DNA from: Cladocopium goreaui
Taxonomy: Eukaryota > Sar > Dinophyceae > Suessiales > Symbiodiniaceae
Assembly: GCA_947184155.2 (NCBI GenBank)
Contig: CAMXCT020006168.1
Location: 1 to 64,000 of the forward strand
DNA length: 64,000 bases
Reading direction: 5' to 3'
Shown: piece after piece, positions 20,860-30,072 of the stretch
How the letters are laid out: the number at the start of each line of letters is the position of its first letter
Position numbering within the stretch: the first letter of the stretch is position 1
Notes under the pieces: generated by a model
Database searches by the model: none
What the model was told of the DNA's origin: nothing
What the model saw: the letters and a program-made list of their open reading frames with translations, nothing else
Translations under genes and position numbers: made by a program

Positions 20860-21227
20860 TTTATCGTTATTGTTACTTTGATTCGATTCGTTCATCATTA
20901 TTATTTTGTTATGATATGTTAGCATCATTATGTTCCGCATTTTCAAGCCAAACACACATATTTTCCTTTGTGGCAATCTTGTCTTCTTGTCAGCTGACTC
21001 AGTCCCGTACATGTGCCATGCCACGCGGAAAATGTGTTGAGAGGTCAGTCTGACCACGTTGATGAGAATCATGAGACTGTTACTTTAGGTACCAACATAA
21101 AACAGCAGACTCTGAGAAACAAATACCCTCTGGTAAACATGCACAAAACTATGGAAATCACCATGTTTAATGGGACAACTCATATAAATGGTCATTTTCA
21201 ATAGCTATGTTAAATTACCAGAGGGTA
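20860..21227 (+). repeat. segmental duplication, copy 2 (with MITE A)
   Basis: Second copy of the 16995-17364 block. The shared part includes the GTACATGTGCCATGCCACGC segment and ends with the family A element. Confidence 0.85.
21124..21227 (+). mobile_element. MITE family A copy
   Basis: Complete ends; small internal deletions relative to 17259-17364. Confidence 0.88.
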
Positions 21228-21297
21228 GATGGTTTACCTAGCTATAAAATTGGTGGATCTTTCCATGGCGAACTGTGAATGTCATAACCAGAGGGTA
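21228..21297 (-). mobile_element. MITE family A, truncated copy
   Basis: Only the right part remains (GGTGGATCTTTCCATGGCG to CATAACCAGAGGGTA); it directly abuts the preceding complete copy. Confidence 0.65.
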
Positions 21298-21323
21298 TTT
21301 TTTGTGGACTATCAAAGATTGAC

Positions 21324-21413
21324 TATGGTGATGGTGATGGTGATGATGATGGTGATGGTGGTGATGATGATGATGGCGGTGATGACGATGGCGGTGATGA
21401 TGATGGTGATTTT
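21324..21413. repeat. GATGGT minisatellite
   Basis: Imperfect GATGGT/GATGAT repeat; it gives poly-Met/Val or poly-His frames that are not genes. Confidence 0.9.
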
Positions 21414-22723
21414 CATGTCTACGAAGTCTACTATTAACCTCATCTATTCTATGGCTATCTCCGATTAAACCCTCCCATGGCCAGCCATAGGCAAGGATGT
21501 CCAGCTGCCTCAAGTCCAGGCGGGAGATGGTGGGATGGTGGATTACATGTTTTGTTTTGTTTGATGAGTCTCATATGGTTTCTGTGGTTCTTTCTTCCGA
21601 GCTTTTTCTTTGAAAGAATACAAAAACCACCCAGGATTTAACCCATAGAATTTTCATGATTTACGGCGAGTTTTACACAGAACAAAACTGATAAAAGAAC
21701 ACAAGAAAATGGAGATCGAAACATCAACCAATCTGCGTAGTGAACACTTCTCCGATCCAGGCTTTACTTTATGATTTTTTAGAGGCTACCCAGTTGCGAC
21801 CCAGTTCCCCAGAAACCGTTGGTCCGTTTTTTTTCCGTTGGAATCTGCTGGATTTTTCAGAAATAACCACTGAGAATCAGTAGATTCAGATGGATTTTCT
21901 CAGGATTGAGGACATCTTCATCTGATTCCTGGATTCACCTAATTAATTTTGGAATCTTGGAGCTAGAGCCAAAGACATCAGGTGCAGTGCCGGATGTCCC
22001 TGAGGTGCAGTGCCGGTTCAAACGGGATAAACGTGGGAGATATTTCATCATTGGTGCATGGAGAATAATTTTTATGGGACATGGGAGTAATCATGGGACT
22101 TACAATTCGAGATATTTTTCAGTTCAGAATAACGGGATAATCATGTGATAATAATTGATATTATGGGATAATCCACCAGTCAAAAACTTTTTTTTTGGGT
22201 GTGTAAAGGTGTGTACCCCCAATATCCCCCCAATTGTATGGCTATTTGCAAACGGATGCTTACAGTAGATGGAGGGGCATCTCATTTTCAGAAAAACCCA
22301 ACTTGTAATTCGACGCGCAAAAATCGCCATTTCAAGCCATCAACCGTGATTTTACACGATAGATTCCGTGATTTATCGGAATTTGTCAGGAAACGCCACC
22401 GGTTTTTGATTCTGAACCATCTTACTTTGTTGGGGTTTCCTCCCTTCATTCAGGGGTTGATGCTACAGAATCCCAGGCATAGCCTTAGCACATCTTAGCA
22501 CCGCTCCACAGTGGAAGAGAGAAGAGCTGCAATCGGGTACTGTGGATAGTTTGGACAACCCATCCTATAGTATACTGCGTATAGTTTTTCCTTCCCATGG
22601 TTTTTTGAGCGTGCGCGTCTGGCTCAACGGTCAGATGGTCCTGACTCAGCTACCAGCTGGCACTGGTAGGAGTGGAGCCGGACAAGCGATGCCTTGATGT
22701 ACTTTTGATGATTGAAGTTGAGC
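21414..22723. other. non-coding region
   Basis: Mostly AT-rich. Contains a direct repeat GTGCAGTGCCGG (21982 and 22004). No supported gene or intact element. Confidence 0.45.
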
Positions 22724-23396
22724 TAGTTGAGCTCGATGAGTAAAGTATAGTGAGGTATGCCTGCAATTTAAGTTGTCGTTGGATGTCTTGAAACACTTTC
22801 TGACTTCTGACCACTGGTCTTTTCAGGGACCAGCGGAGACAGATTCAAAGTGATCCCGCCCTCTGAAGGCCCTTGGTACTTCGAACCAAGCGGATGAGGT
22901 GGGGACATCCCGCGAGATTTTTCGGGTGCAACGGAAAGGGATGGGATGGTTGGGTGGTTGGGTGGGTATGTGCCAAGATTGCGAGTGCTGAACCATCCTC
23001 AACATTGAAGCTACAATGCTACAAGAAGCATAAATCCCCCAAAATCCCAAAGCAAGCAAGGTGGAAACTCACACAATGCCATTAACAACTACCAGTTGGG
23101 AAAGATTTAAATTAACATATTACTAACATATACTAACCATTTAATTTGGGGAGACATCTGCTGGCTCTTCAGCTCTCCATTTGGGTGTGTCTGAAGATGG
23201 TGTTTCCACCCAAATGGCAATTTAATAGGGAACCTGATGATAAAGCATCAACATTTTTGGGTACCCTATCGACAGACCCACATGAATGAAAAGGTGGGAT
23301 TTACAATTTGCAGCTTAGATTGCCAGAGGAATTTGTAGGAGGTGAGTTTGGTGGCAAACGACCGAAGCGATTGGATTCTCAAGTGCTTGTATCAGT
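22724..23396 (+). repeat. 673-bp tandem duplication, unit 1 (no MITE)
   Basis: Begins TAGTTGAGCTCGATGAG. The same block follows at 23397 and 24192, and a partial one at 24701. Unit 1 lacks the family A element present in units 2 and 3 and so preserves the empty site (22765-22784). Confidence 0.92.
22827..22897 (+). other. candidate exon in tandem unit 1
   Basis: After a CTTTTCAG acceptor, one frame reads SGDRFKVIPPSEGPWYFEPS then G and stop. Sequence changes between the four tandem copies are mostly at the first two codons and the frame is open in all four. It could be a terminal exon, or end at an internal donor just before the TGA. The family is not recognised. Confidence 0.4.
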
Positions 23397-24191
23397 TAGT
23401 TGAGCTCGATGAGTAAAGTATAGTGAGGTATGCCTGCAAGTTACCCTCTGGTTATTTAACATAGCCATGGTATAGATGGCCCATAGAAATAGATGGTTTA
23501 CAGCTTTTACCTATTATAAATGGTGATTTTCCATGGCGAACTGTGAATGTCATAACCAGATGGTAAGTTGTCGTTGGATGTCTTGAACCACTTTCTGACT
23601 TCTGACCACTGGTCTTTTCAGAAGGGAGCGGAGACAGATTCAAAGTGATCCCGCCCTCTGAAGGCCCTTGGTACTTCGAACCAAGCGGATGAGGTGGGGA
23701 CATCCCGCGAGATTTTTCGGGTGCAACGGAAAGGGATGGGATGGTTGGGTGGTTGGGTGGGTATGTGCCAAGATTGCGAGTGCTGAACCATCCTCAACAT
23801 TGAAGCTACAATGCTACAAGAAGCATAAATCCCCCAAAATCCCAAAGCAAGCAAGGTGGAAACTCACACAATGCCATTAACAACTACCAGTTGGGAAAGA
23901 TTTAAATTAACATATTACTAACATATACTAACCATTTAATTTGGGGAGACATCTGCTGGCTCTTCAGCTCTCCATTTGGGTGTGTCTGAAGATGGTGTTT
24001 CCACCCAAATGGCAATTTAATAGGGAAACTGATGATAAAGCATCAACATTTTTGGGTACCCTATCGACAGACCCACATGAATGAAAAGGTGGGATTTACA
24101 ATTTGCAGCTTAGATTGCCAGAGGAATTTGTAGGAGGTGAGTTTGGTGGCAAACGACCGAAGCGATTGGATTCTCAAGTGCTTGTATCAGT
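23397..24191 (+). repeat. tandem duplication, unit 2 (with MITE A)
   Basis: 795 bp, that is 122 bp longer than unit 1. The inserted element is 124 bp including one duplicated TA, which explains the difference exactly. A candidate exon equivalent to that of unit 1 lies at 23622-23692. Confidence 0.92.
23442..23565 (-). mobile_element. MITE family A, mixed-end copy, TA duplication demonstrated
   Basis: Left end TACCCTCTGGTTATTTAACA, right end CATAACCAGATGGTA. Unit 1 has GCAATT-TA-AGTTG where this unit has GCAAGT-TA-element-TA-AGTTG, showing a two-base TA target duplication apart from one substitution. Confidence 0.92.
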
Positions 24192-24567
24192 TAGTTGAGC
24201 TCGATGAGTAAAGTATAGTGAGGTATGCCTGCAAGTTACCCTCTGGTTATTTAACATAGCCATGGTATAGATGGCCCATAGAAATAGATGGTTTACAGCT
24301 TTTACCTATTATAAATGGTGATTTTCCATGGCGAAGTTAGTCATAACCGGTAAGTTGTCGTTGGATGTCTTGAACCACTTTCTGACTTCTAACCACTGGT
24401 CTTTTCAGACGGGAGCGGAGACAGATTCAAAGTGATCCCGCCCTCTGAAGGCCCTTGGTACTTCGAACCAAGCGGATGAGGTGCGGACATCCCGCGAGAT
24501 TTTTCGGGTGCAACGGAAAGGGATGGGATGGTTGGGTGGTTTGGTGGGTATGTGTCAAGATTGCGAG
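24192..24567 (+). repeat. tandem duplication, unit 3 (truncated, with MITE A)
   Basis: Matches units 1 and 2 through TGTCAAGATTGCGAG and then breaks off into degenerate MITE pieces. A candidate exon lies at 24409-24479. Confidence 0.85.
24237..24352 (-). mobile_element. MITE family A copy in tandem unit 3
   Basis: Same insertion as in unit 2, with a small deletion in the right end (TCATAACCGGTA). Confidence 0.85.
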
Positions 24568-24700
24568 CCATAGATGGCCCATAGAAATAGATGGTTTACC
24601 TATTAATAGCATGGTGATTTTCCATGGCGAACTGTGAATGTCATAACCAGATGGATTATAAATGGTGATTTTCCATGGCGAACTGTTAGTCATAGATGGT
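24568..24700. repeat. degenerate MITE A pieces
   Basis: Two damaged copies of the GGTGATTTTCCATGGCGAAC end in tandem, one followed by CATAACCAGATGG. Confidence 0.6.
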
Positions 24701-24828
24701 AAGTTGTTGTTGGATGTCTTGAAACACTTTCTGACCACTGGTCTTTTCAGGGAACACAGGAGACAGATTCAAAGTGATCCCGCCCTCTGAAGGCCCTTGG
24801 TACTTCGAACCAAGCGGATGAGGTGGGG
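24701..24828 (+). repeat. tandem duplication, partial unit 4 with candidate exon
   Basis: Begins AAGTTGTTGTTGGATG and ends AGGTGGGG. The candidate exon (from about 24751) again reads GDRFKVIPPSEGPWYFEPSG in frame after a CTTTTCAG acceptor. Confidence 0.7.
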
Positions 24829-24852
24829 TATCAACTGGATTTCTTCCATCCA

Positions 24853-24951
24853 CCGTAGGTTTTCCCAGTGAAATTTGGAGATGTTGGGGAAACGGACGCC
24901 TTGACATCGGAGGCTTCCGCCACGACAGAGGTTGAGGCACACTGGAATCAT
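24853..24951 (+). other. candidate host exon, unknown product
   Basis: After a GTTTTCCCAG acceptor-like site, one frame reads KFGDVGETDALTSEASATTE then VEAHWNHG, with a donor-like ATG|GTTAGG following. Protein-like composition; no family recognised. It lies just downstream of the last tandem exon and could belong to the same transcript. Confidence 0.35.
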
Positions 24952-25378
24952 GGTTAGGATTCGGGACATCATCCCAATAGTTGGCCGAACTATTCAGATG
25001 AGTGAAATATGATCATTTACCCAGCATCTATACATAGCTGTTCCAACATATTCCAATTTTGTATTGTTGTGAAGAAACACAGGGAAAGCCAATGGTTGGT
25101 TTGCAAGTCCATGGTTGAGACGGCGAGATGTATCTATAAAATTGTATATAAACATTTTTTTTTTAAACGACCCTTTATGATGTTTTTGTATTATACACAT
25201 GAAGCAATTCAGCCTATTGGTGGTTGAACCTTGCAATGTAGATTTGAAACGGTGGTTCTGCATTCAGGTCTGTGAACGTCTTTATCCATACCTTGGGCAT
25301 GGGGTGATATTTCCTACATTTTCTCATAAAAAAGTGACATGGTGATGGTGATGACTGTGGTGAACCAAACAACAACTC

Positions 25379-25481
25379 CTGGTTGGTGGTTTGGAACATG
25401 AATTTTTATTTTTCCATATATTGGGAATAATCATCCCAACTGACTTTCATATTCTTCAGAGGGGTTGAAACCACCAACCAG
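25379..25481 (+). mobile_element. MITE family B (CTGGTTGGTGG ends), copy 1
   Basis: Starts CTGGTTGGTGGTTTGGAACA and ends AACCACCAACCAG. Core landmarks are TTTTCCATATAT and CATATTCTTCAGAGGGG. ACTC occurs on both outer sides, a possible 4-bp target duplication. The right end forms an AG directly before an exon-like frame. Confidence 0.85.
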
Positions 25482-25525
25482 ACTCCCATGTTTGATGAAC
25501 GCGAAAGCCGACACGATAAGTTGGT
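25482..25525 (+). other. candidate small exon after MITE B
   Basis: The frame TPMFDERESRHDKL begins at the MITE B end (CAACCAG) and is followed by a donor-like TTG|GTAGGT. Short, so tentative. Confidence 0.3.
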
Positions 25526-25660
25526 AGGTAGTTCCAGGATTTTCCCACGTTTGCTGACGCCGGAGGGAAATCCTATCCAATCAATCCCATATGAATTCCA
25601 TATAATCTCATATAATCCCCATATAATCCATATGGTTTTGTTGGTTTTTTTCCACCCAGC

Positions 25661-25764
25661 GGTTTTGACTCCGCTTGGATCAAAGGCCGTCGGGCTCAGA
25701 ACTTACGGGGCGCAGAATCCCCAGATGGAAGTCATCACAAAATTCCGGGATGACTACCCTCTGG
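25661..25764 (+). other. candidate exon running into MITE A
   Basis: After TTTTCCACCCAG, the frame reads LTPLGSKAVGLRTYGAQNPQ then MEVITKFRDD, and continues into the first nine bases of a family A element, giving YPL before CTG|GTAAAC, a donor-like site supplied by the MITE. Confidence 0.4.
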
Positions 25765-25849
25765 TAAACATGCAAAAAACTATGGAACACCACCGAACTC
25801 ATAGGTAAATCACCGAACTAAATGGGCCATCTTCAATTACCGGAGGGTA
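25755..25849 (+). mobile_element. MITE family A copy between two exon-like frames
   Basis: Shortened copy (95 bp) with left end TACCCTCTGGTAAACATGCA and right end TTACCGGAGGGTA. Splicing at CTG|GTAAAC and CGGAG|GGTAC would join the upstream and downstream open frames in phase (inference). Confidence 0.85.
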
Positions 25850-25953
25850 CTTTTCTATCGTTTTTGGATGACTTTTTTGGCCCTCTTGAACTGATAGATA
25901 ACACTAGCGACACCACGAATACCAAAGAGCTCATCTCATTCAATCCAAATTAG
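25846..25953 (+). other. candidate terminal exon after MITE A
   Basis: An open frame reads TFLSFLDDFFGPLELIDNTS and continues to a TAG at 25951-25953. No family recognised. Confidence 0.35.
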
Positions 25954-25992
25954 GTTTGTGATAATTCTCACCAACAATAACTTTGAGAAATC

Positions 25993-26057
25993 CATATATA
26001 TATATATTATATTATATATATATATTATATATATTATATATATATATATATATATTG
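25993..26057. repeat. TA microsatellite
   Basis: Alternating TA with short breaks. Confidence 0.9.
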
Positions 26058-26137
26058 TATATAAATTTACATATTTCCCTATGATGCTTGAAAACACCAT
26101 GTTTGCAGCAAGAACCAGTGTCCCGTACAGTAGTACT

Positions 26138-26229
26138 GGATCATCATCATCATCATCATCAGCATCAGCATCAGCATCAGCATCACCAACACCAACACCA
26201 TCAACATCATCAACAACATCAACAACTCC
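26138..26229. repeat. CAT/CAGCAT/CAACAC trinucleotide repeat
   Basis: Trinucleotide-based repeat giving poly-Ser or poly-Asp frames; not a gene in itself. A GC-richer exon-like patch follows (26230-26400), open on both strands and unassigned. Confidence 0.85.
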
Positions 26230-26599
26230 CGTGCCGCACATCCTGATGCAACCCCGTGCTTGCGCTCGTCGCTCGTCGCTGGCGCCATGGGTTTGACGCC
26301 CTCCAAGATCAGCCAGCGGCCCTCAGCGCCGTGCAAGCCGCTGAGCCTCAGCCACTTAGGCCACGGGGATCTACGGAACACTGGGAATACGCTGGTTGTA
26401 AGCATTTTAATGGGGAAACATTCGGAATTAACAGTCAACCTGTGATTTTGGATGGGAACCAATGGAAGTCAATGGGAATTCATGGGCTGCCCAGGGGACG
26501 AGTTGTTCTGCAACCTTTGTCATGTCCCTTGGCGGCCAGCCGTGCCAAAAACAAGGGCAGAACGTGTGGAAAACGGTGAATATGGGGTCCATAAACAAA

Positions 26600-27749
26600 A
26601 GACCATATTTCCAGGAACTACACAATTTACTGGGGAATTCCCCATTCTTTGTTGACTAGCTATCACTATCTAGACTATCTCATTTATGACTAGACCCCCA
26701 TCCATTTATCACTAAGATTTTTACGATCAACATCATTCTTGTCGCATAAAAACCGCCAAGTTTTTGTCATATTCCCCCCAGAGTGCCCACCCAAAAAAAG
26801 CGGAAACATGGATATCAGTTGTTGCGAAGGTGAGGCATTTGCCGGATTGTTGGGGGTATCGCTTACCCCCATGCAATAGTGGTTAAACGATGTTTTAAAA
26901 ATACTTTCTTGATTTAAAGATGTTAAAAACACTTTCTTGATTTTCAAGGACCTTAGATTTCAATTGACTGTGTTGATCAAGATGGATTCTCTGTTCGAAA
27001 CAGGGAATACAATTCTGAATGACATGAAGATTTTCAAGATCCAAAAACATCTATATTGTCGGAGGATCATGGAATTAACTAGCCATGATTTTTTTAACCG
27101 ACTCCCATGAATATGGCTTCCAGGGTCAAAAGCCTGGTACCGTGCCGTGAAGCCCAAGTCATAGCTGGTTGGGAGCTGCTTGGAGCCATGGATATTTATC
27201 TAGGCTCCCTATCAGTCGGGGAGCCGTGCCTGGGAGCTACGCGTTAAAAAAGTTTCCAAAGCACATGATCATGAAATGATAGCTGGGAGTATGAACTAAC
27301 TTACAACAATAATATATGCTATTAATATATCATTAATATATTTATGCTATTAATATATGAAAATCTTAGAACATTATATGAACTAACTATATATATATAT
27401 AATTGATGTTCTAAGATTTTAGAATATTATATGATTAAATAGCACACACACACATATATATATATATTAAATAGCTATTAATGATATCGTGGGTTGAGTA
27501 CAATAGTAGGTTTGGCTGGATATTTAAGGGTGGAATCACTGGATGTCATATGGGATCTTGGGATGACGACGTAGATCGACTATCATATCATGCCTTGAGT
27601 ATAGTAGTAATAAAAATACTAGAACTATATTACTCTTAATATATTTAATACTACTCTTAAGAAAACTATCCTAGTAGCTATGAATATATATATATATATT
27701 TGTTTCACTACTATTTATATAAATACGAACAGCTGTTTAATACAGTAAT
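26600..27749. other. AT-rich non-coding region
   Basis: Contains TA/CACATATA tracts (27390-27470, 27685-27705) and short direct repeats, for example AAACACTTTCTTGATTT near 26890-26940. No supported gene. Confidence 0.5.
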
Positions 27750-27813
27750 CTGGTTGGTGGTTTGGAACATTTGGATTATTTTCCATTTCATATATGGGAT
27801 AATCCACCAACCA
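27750..27813 (+). mobile_element. MITE family B, left part of a copy split by the LINE-like element
   Basis: CTGGTTGGTGGTTTGGAACA and the following TTTTCCATTTCATATATGGG match the start of family B. The copy is cut after CCACCAACCA (27804-27813), and the matching second half resumes at 40068 after a repeat of the same ten bases. Confidence 0.85.
27804..27813 (+). repeat. left target-site duplication of LINE-like element
   Basis: CCACCAACCA, repeated at 40058-40067. In the other family B copies this position has the single sequence CATCCCAACTGACTTT, so the duplicated bases mark the insertion point. Confidence 0.8.
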
Positions 27814-28235
27814 AAGGTCTCGGTTCAATCGGCACAGTGCCAAGGGCGCCCCCCGGTCGATCCGTAACCTTAGCGAGTGTCGCAATTTAGCTCGCGGGCA
27901 CCCTTGTTTGGCCATCTTGGGTCGCCTTTTTTCGCTTCTGCAGTGTGCGAAACACTGGTTGGCCAGACTGATCTCCGCCCTGGATTTGACAAGGGGGACT
28001 TTCAGTTTTTTCTGTCCTGGTGATTGGCTGTGGTTTCAATTGATTTATTTCTTGAACCGGGCTCTTTCATTCTGGATCCATACCTCTGCAGGTGGGTTAC
28101 ACCTGAATCAATTTATTTGACAATTCAATTCACATTTCTTTTGCGCTTCTGCTGGTGTGCGACAACACCGGGTCATTGACACTGTGGTATTTTCCTATAT
28201 GCTTCAGCTGACCTTGCTTATATTGATTTGTCAGG
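27814..28235 (+). other. 5' untranslated/promoter region of LINE-like element
   Basis: About 420 bases starting AAGGTCTCGGTTCAATCGGC, GC-rich at first (GGGCGCCCCCCGG), with no ORF that I trust. It presumably holds the internal promoter (inference). Confidence 0.5.
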
Positions 28236-28433
28236 TTGGCGGGTTTTTCTTTGACCTTCAGGCGAAGGGCTCGGAGACACAGAGCTTTGGCTCGTCATCG
28301 CTGGTTTTTGCACAAAGCAAACATCAAGCCCTTGGACGCGCGAGCTCTGGCAGGAATTTATCAGCATTTGTCTACACATCATTCCAAGGACGTCAGGTTT
28401 TTGAGTGCCATTCGTCGATCCATTGCGATAGCT

Positions 28434-29567
28434 ATGGCCCACCAAGATCAGTTGTTCCCCTGGCGTTGCCAGTGCGGCAGCCTCAATGCAAAGCGGGCGG
28501 TCCATTGTCCGATTTGCGCTCAGCACTGGACCTCAGGAACCCCCCATGCAACTCAGCCCAGGGCACAGGGTTCAGGCCAGAATCGACAGCAGCGCTGGCA
28601 CCAGCAAGCCCCGAGGCAAGCCCAAAGCTGGAAGCAGGAGATGGAAACCAGAGAGCAGGAGCAATGGGTCAAATCCCCCCGCCGCCAATCCCCCAGGCAT
28701 CGCTCGAGTTCCAACCGAGCAAAGCCAAACAAGGGCAAGGGCAAGGGAAAGCAGAAAGGTGGTTTGGTGCCCCAGGTGTCTCAGGACAATTCGGAGGTCA
28801 AGCAGCAGTCGGGACCGCCCGCTGTGTTACCCACCTATCAAGAAGCACCCTGGCTGATGGCACCCCCGCCTCCAATTCCGCCGATCACCCAGCAGGCCGA
28901 TCCAAGTGCCACTGCTGCCACGGCGGCAGTAAATGCTGCCGAAGCCAAGCTGAGGTCTATGTATGCCCTACTCGAAAAACACCCCGAAGGGCTACATCCC
29001 GACATTCAGAAGGAAATGAAGGAAGTGAAACTCAAGGAAGGGGAGGTAGCGATCAAGTCGTTACACAAGCAGGTCAATGCCTTGGGAAAAGCTCGTACAG
29101 AGCTCCAACACGCCAATGCCGCAAGATTGGCATTGCATTCGTCCTGGCGTGCCTTCCTGGTCGAGCAAGTGTCCAAATGGCAGGCCTATTCCCAGCAGTT
29201 TCAACAACAGGAATCAGCGCTGGCCGAAAGAGTCTCTGCAGCGCGCACTGCGTTGGATACAGCTCGCTCCAACCTAGCAGTTTCCCGGTCACTCCTTCAG
29301 AAGGATCAGCAGCAGGAAGAGGCAGAGATTACCACCGTCAGCGACGACGAGGAGGAGTCTCGCGAATCCAAGGAAGCTGCGAATTCCAGCGCAAAGAAGA
29401 TCAACGACAGTCTGCAGCACTTGGGAGAGAGTTTGCAGAAATTGAGTGCAAATGCGGACGAGATGATGATTGCGGAGCAGCAAGCCCACAAGCGTCAACG
29501 GGTCGAAGCCCCCTCGGAATCACCAGGGGTGGCTGCTATGGACGATGGTGCTCCGCATTTTCATTAG
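28434..29567 (+). CDS. LINE ORF1: zinc-finger, coiled-coil nucleic-acid-binding protein
   Basis: The frame is open from 28236 without an ATG. The first in-frame ATG is 28434, immediately before QDQLFPWRCQCGSLNAKRAV. That stretch plus CPIC forms a C-x-C...C-x2-C zinc site. Then comes a Gln/Arg/Lys-rich basic segment (nt 28560-28780), a Pro-rich segment, and a long Ala/Gln/Glu-rich helical region likely to form coiled coil (nt 28900-29480). A basic, zinc-binding, coiled-coil ORF1 is typical of non-LTR elements, where it binds element RNA as a chaperone (family knowledge). The stop TAG is 12 bases before the next ATG. An overlapping longer frame from 28157 is a shadow. Confidence 0.75.
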   Translation: MAHQDQLFPWRCQCGSLNAKRAVHCPICAQHWTSGTPHATQPRAQGSGQNRQQRWHQQAPRQAQSWKQEMETREQEQWVKSPRRQSPRHRSSSNRAKPNKGKGKGKQKGGLVPQVSQDNSEVKQQSGPPAVLPTYQEAPWLMAPPPPIPPITQQADPSATAATAAVNAAEAKLRSMYALLEKHPEGLHPDIQKEMKEVKLKEGEVAIKSLHKQVNALGKARTELQHANAARLALHSSWRAFLVEQVSKWQAYSQQFQQQESALAERVSAARTALDTARSNLAVSRSLLQKDQQQEEAEITTVSDDEEESRESKEAANSSAKKINDSLQHLGESLQKLSANADEMMIAEQQAHKRQRVEAPSESPGVAAMDDGAPHFH

Positions 29568-29578
29568 GCCGGATTGGT

Positions 29579-30072
29579 ATGACTTCTAAGTATGCTGTCC
29601 ATTGGCCGGTGTCAGTAGGCATTTTGCCTGATCCTGATGGTCTTGTTCACCAGTGGCAACACTCCATTGTGCGTGATGCTGATTTCTGCTCGGTGTGGGA
29701 AGCCGCTCACAGGGCTACAGAACTCGCATTGCAGTTTGGATGTTCCACTTTCCATCCTCCAGCCCCATGTGTCAAACAAAGTGTTCCGCGTGTTGGTCGA
29801 GCCGCTGTCACTTTCAGTCCCATGGTGGAAGTTTTGATAGGTGCAGAAGATTCAATTCGCATGGCCCAATTGCAAATGCATACAATCCCTCCAATGTTCC
29901 GCGTAGCCTTGAGACATTTCAATATCATCGTGACTTGGGTTGTCCGATTGAGTGTCTCTTTGAGGGTTTTGCTGCTTCGAGGTCTCATGGCTTGGATTCA
30001 TTTGCATGTGTAGTGCAGTCAGCAGTACCTCTGCTTAGACGTTTTGCCCTTCGGTGCGTGTTCCAAGTTTGA
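29579..30072 (+). pseudogene. start of LINE ORF2 with frame changes
   Basis: An ATG at 29579, 12 bases after the ORF1 stop, opens the same frame as the large ORF2. The coding-like sequence (for example EVLIGAEDSIRMAQLQM) runs to about 29895. Frame +1 then looks better (ETFQYHRDLGCPIECLFEGF, to about 30040), after which the ORF2 frame resumes; the ORF2 frame itself meets TAG at 30011-30013. The open ORF2 frame has no ATG until 30257, which supports a true start here and two compensating indels or sequence errors. Low confidence on exact positions. Confidence 0.45.

Noticed and set aside
22614-22680. tRNA-like segment (TGGCTCAACGG box A-like)
   Set aside because: The B box (GGTTCRA) and a consistent acceptor stem are missing; no cloverleaf could be drawn.
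25936-26296. Poly-Asp and poly-Ser frames on opposite strands
   Set aside because: Trinucleotide repeat; both frames are equally open and low-complexity.
28157-30013. 618-codon frame overlapping LINE ORF1
   Set aside because: Up to 29567 it overlaps the zinc-finger/coiled-coil ORF1, which has clear domain features. Only its last part (from 29579) is plausible, and I annotated that separately as the start of ORF2.
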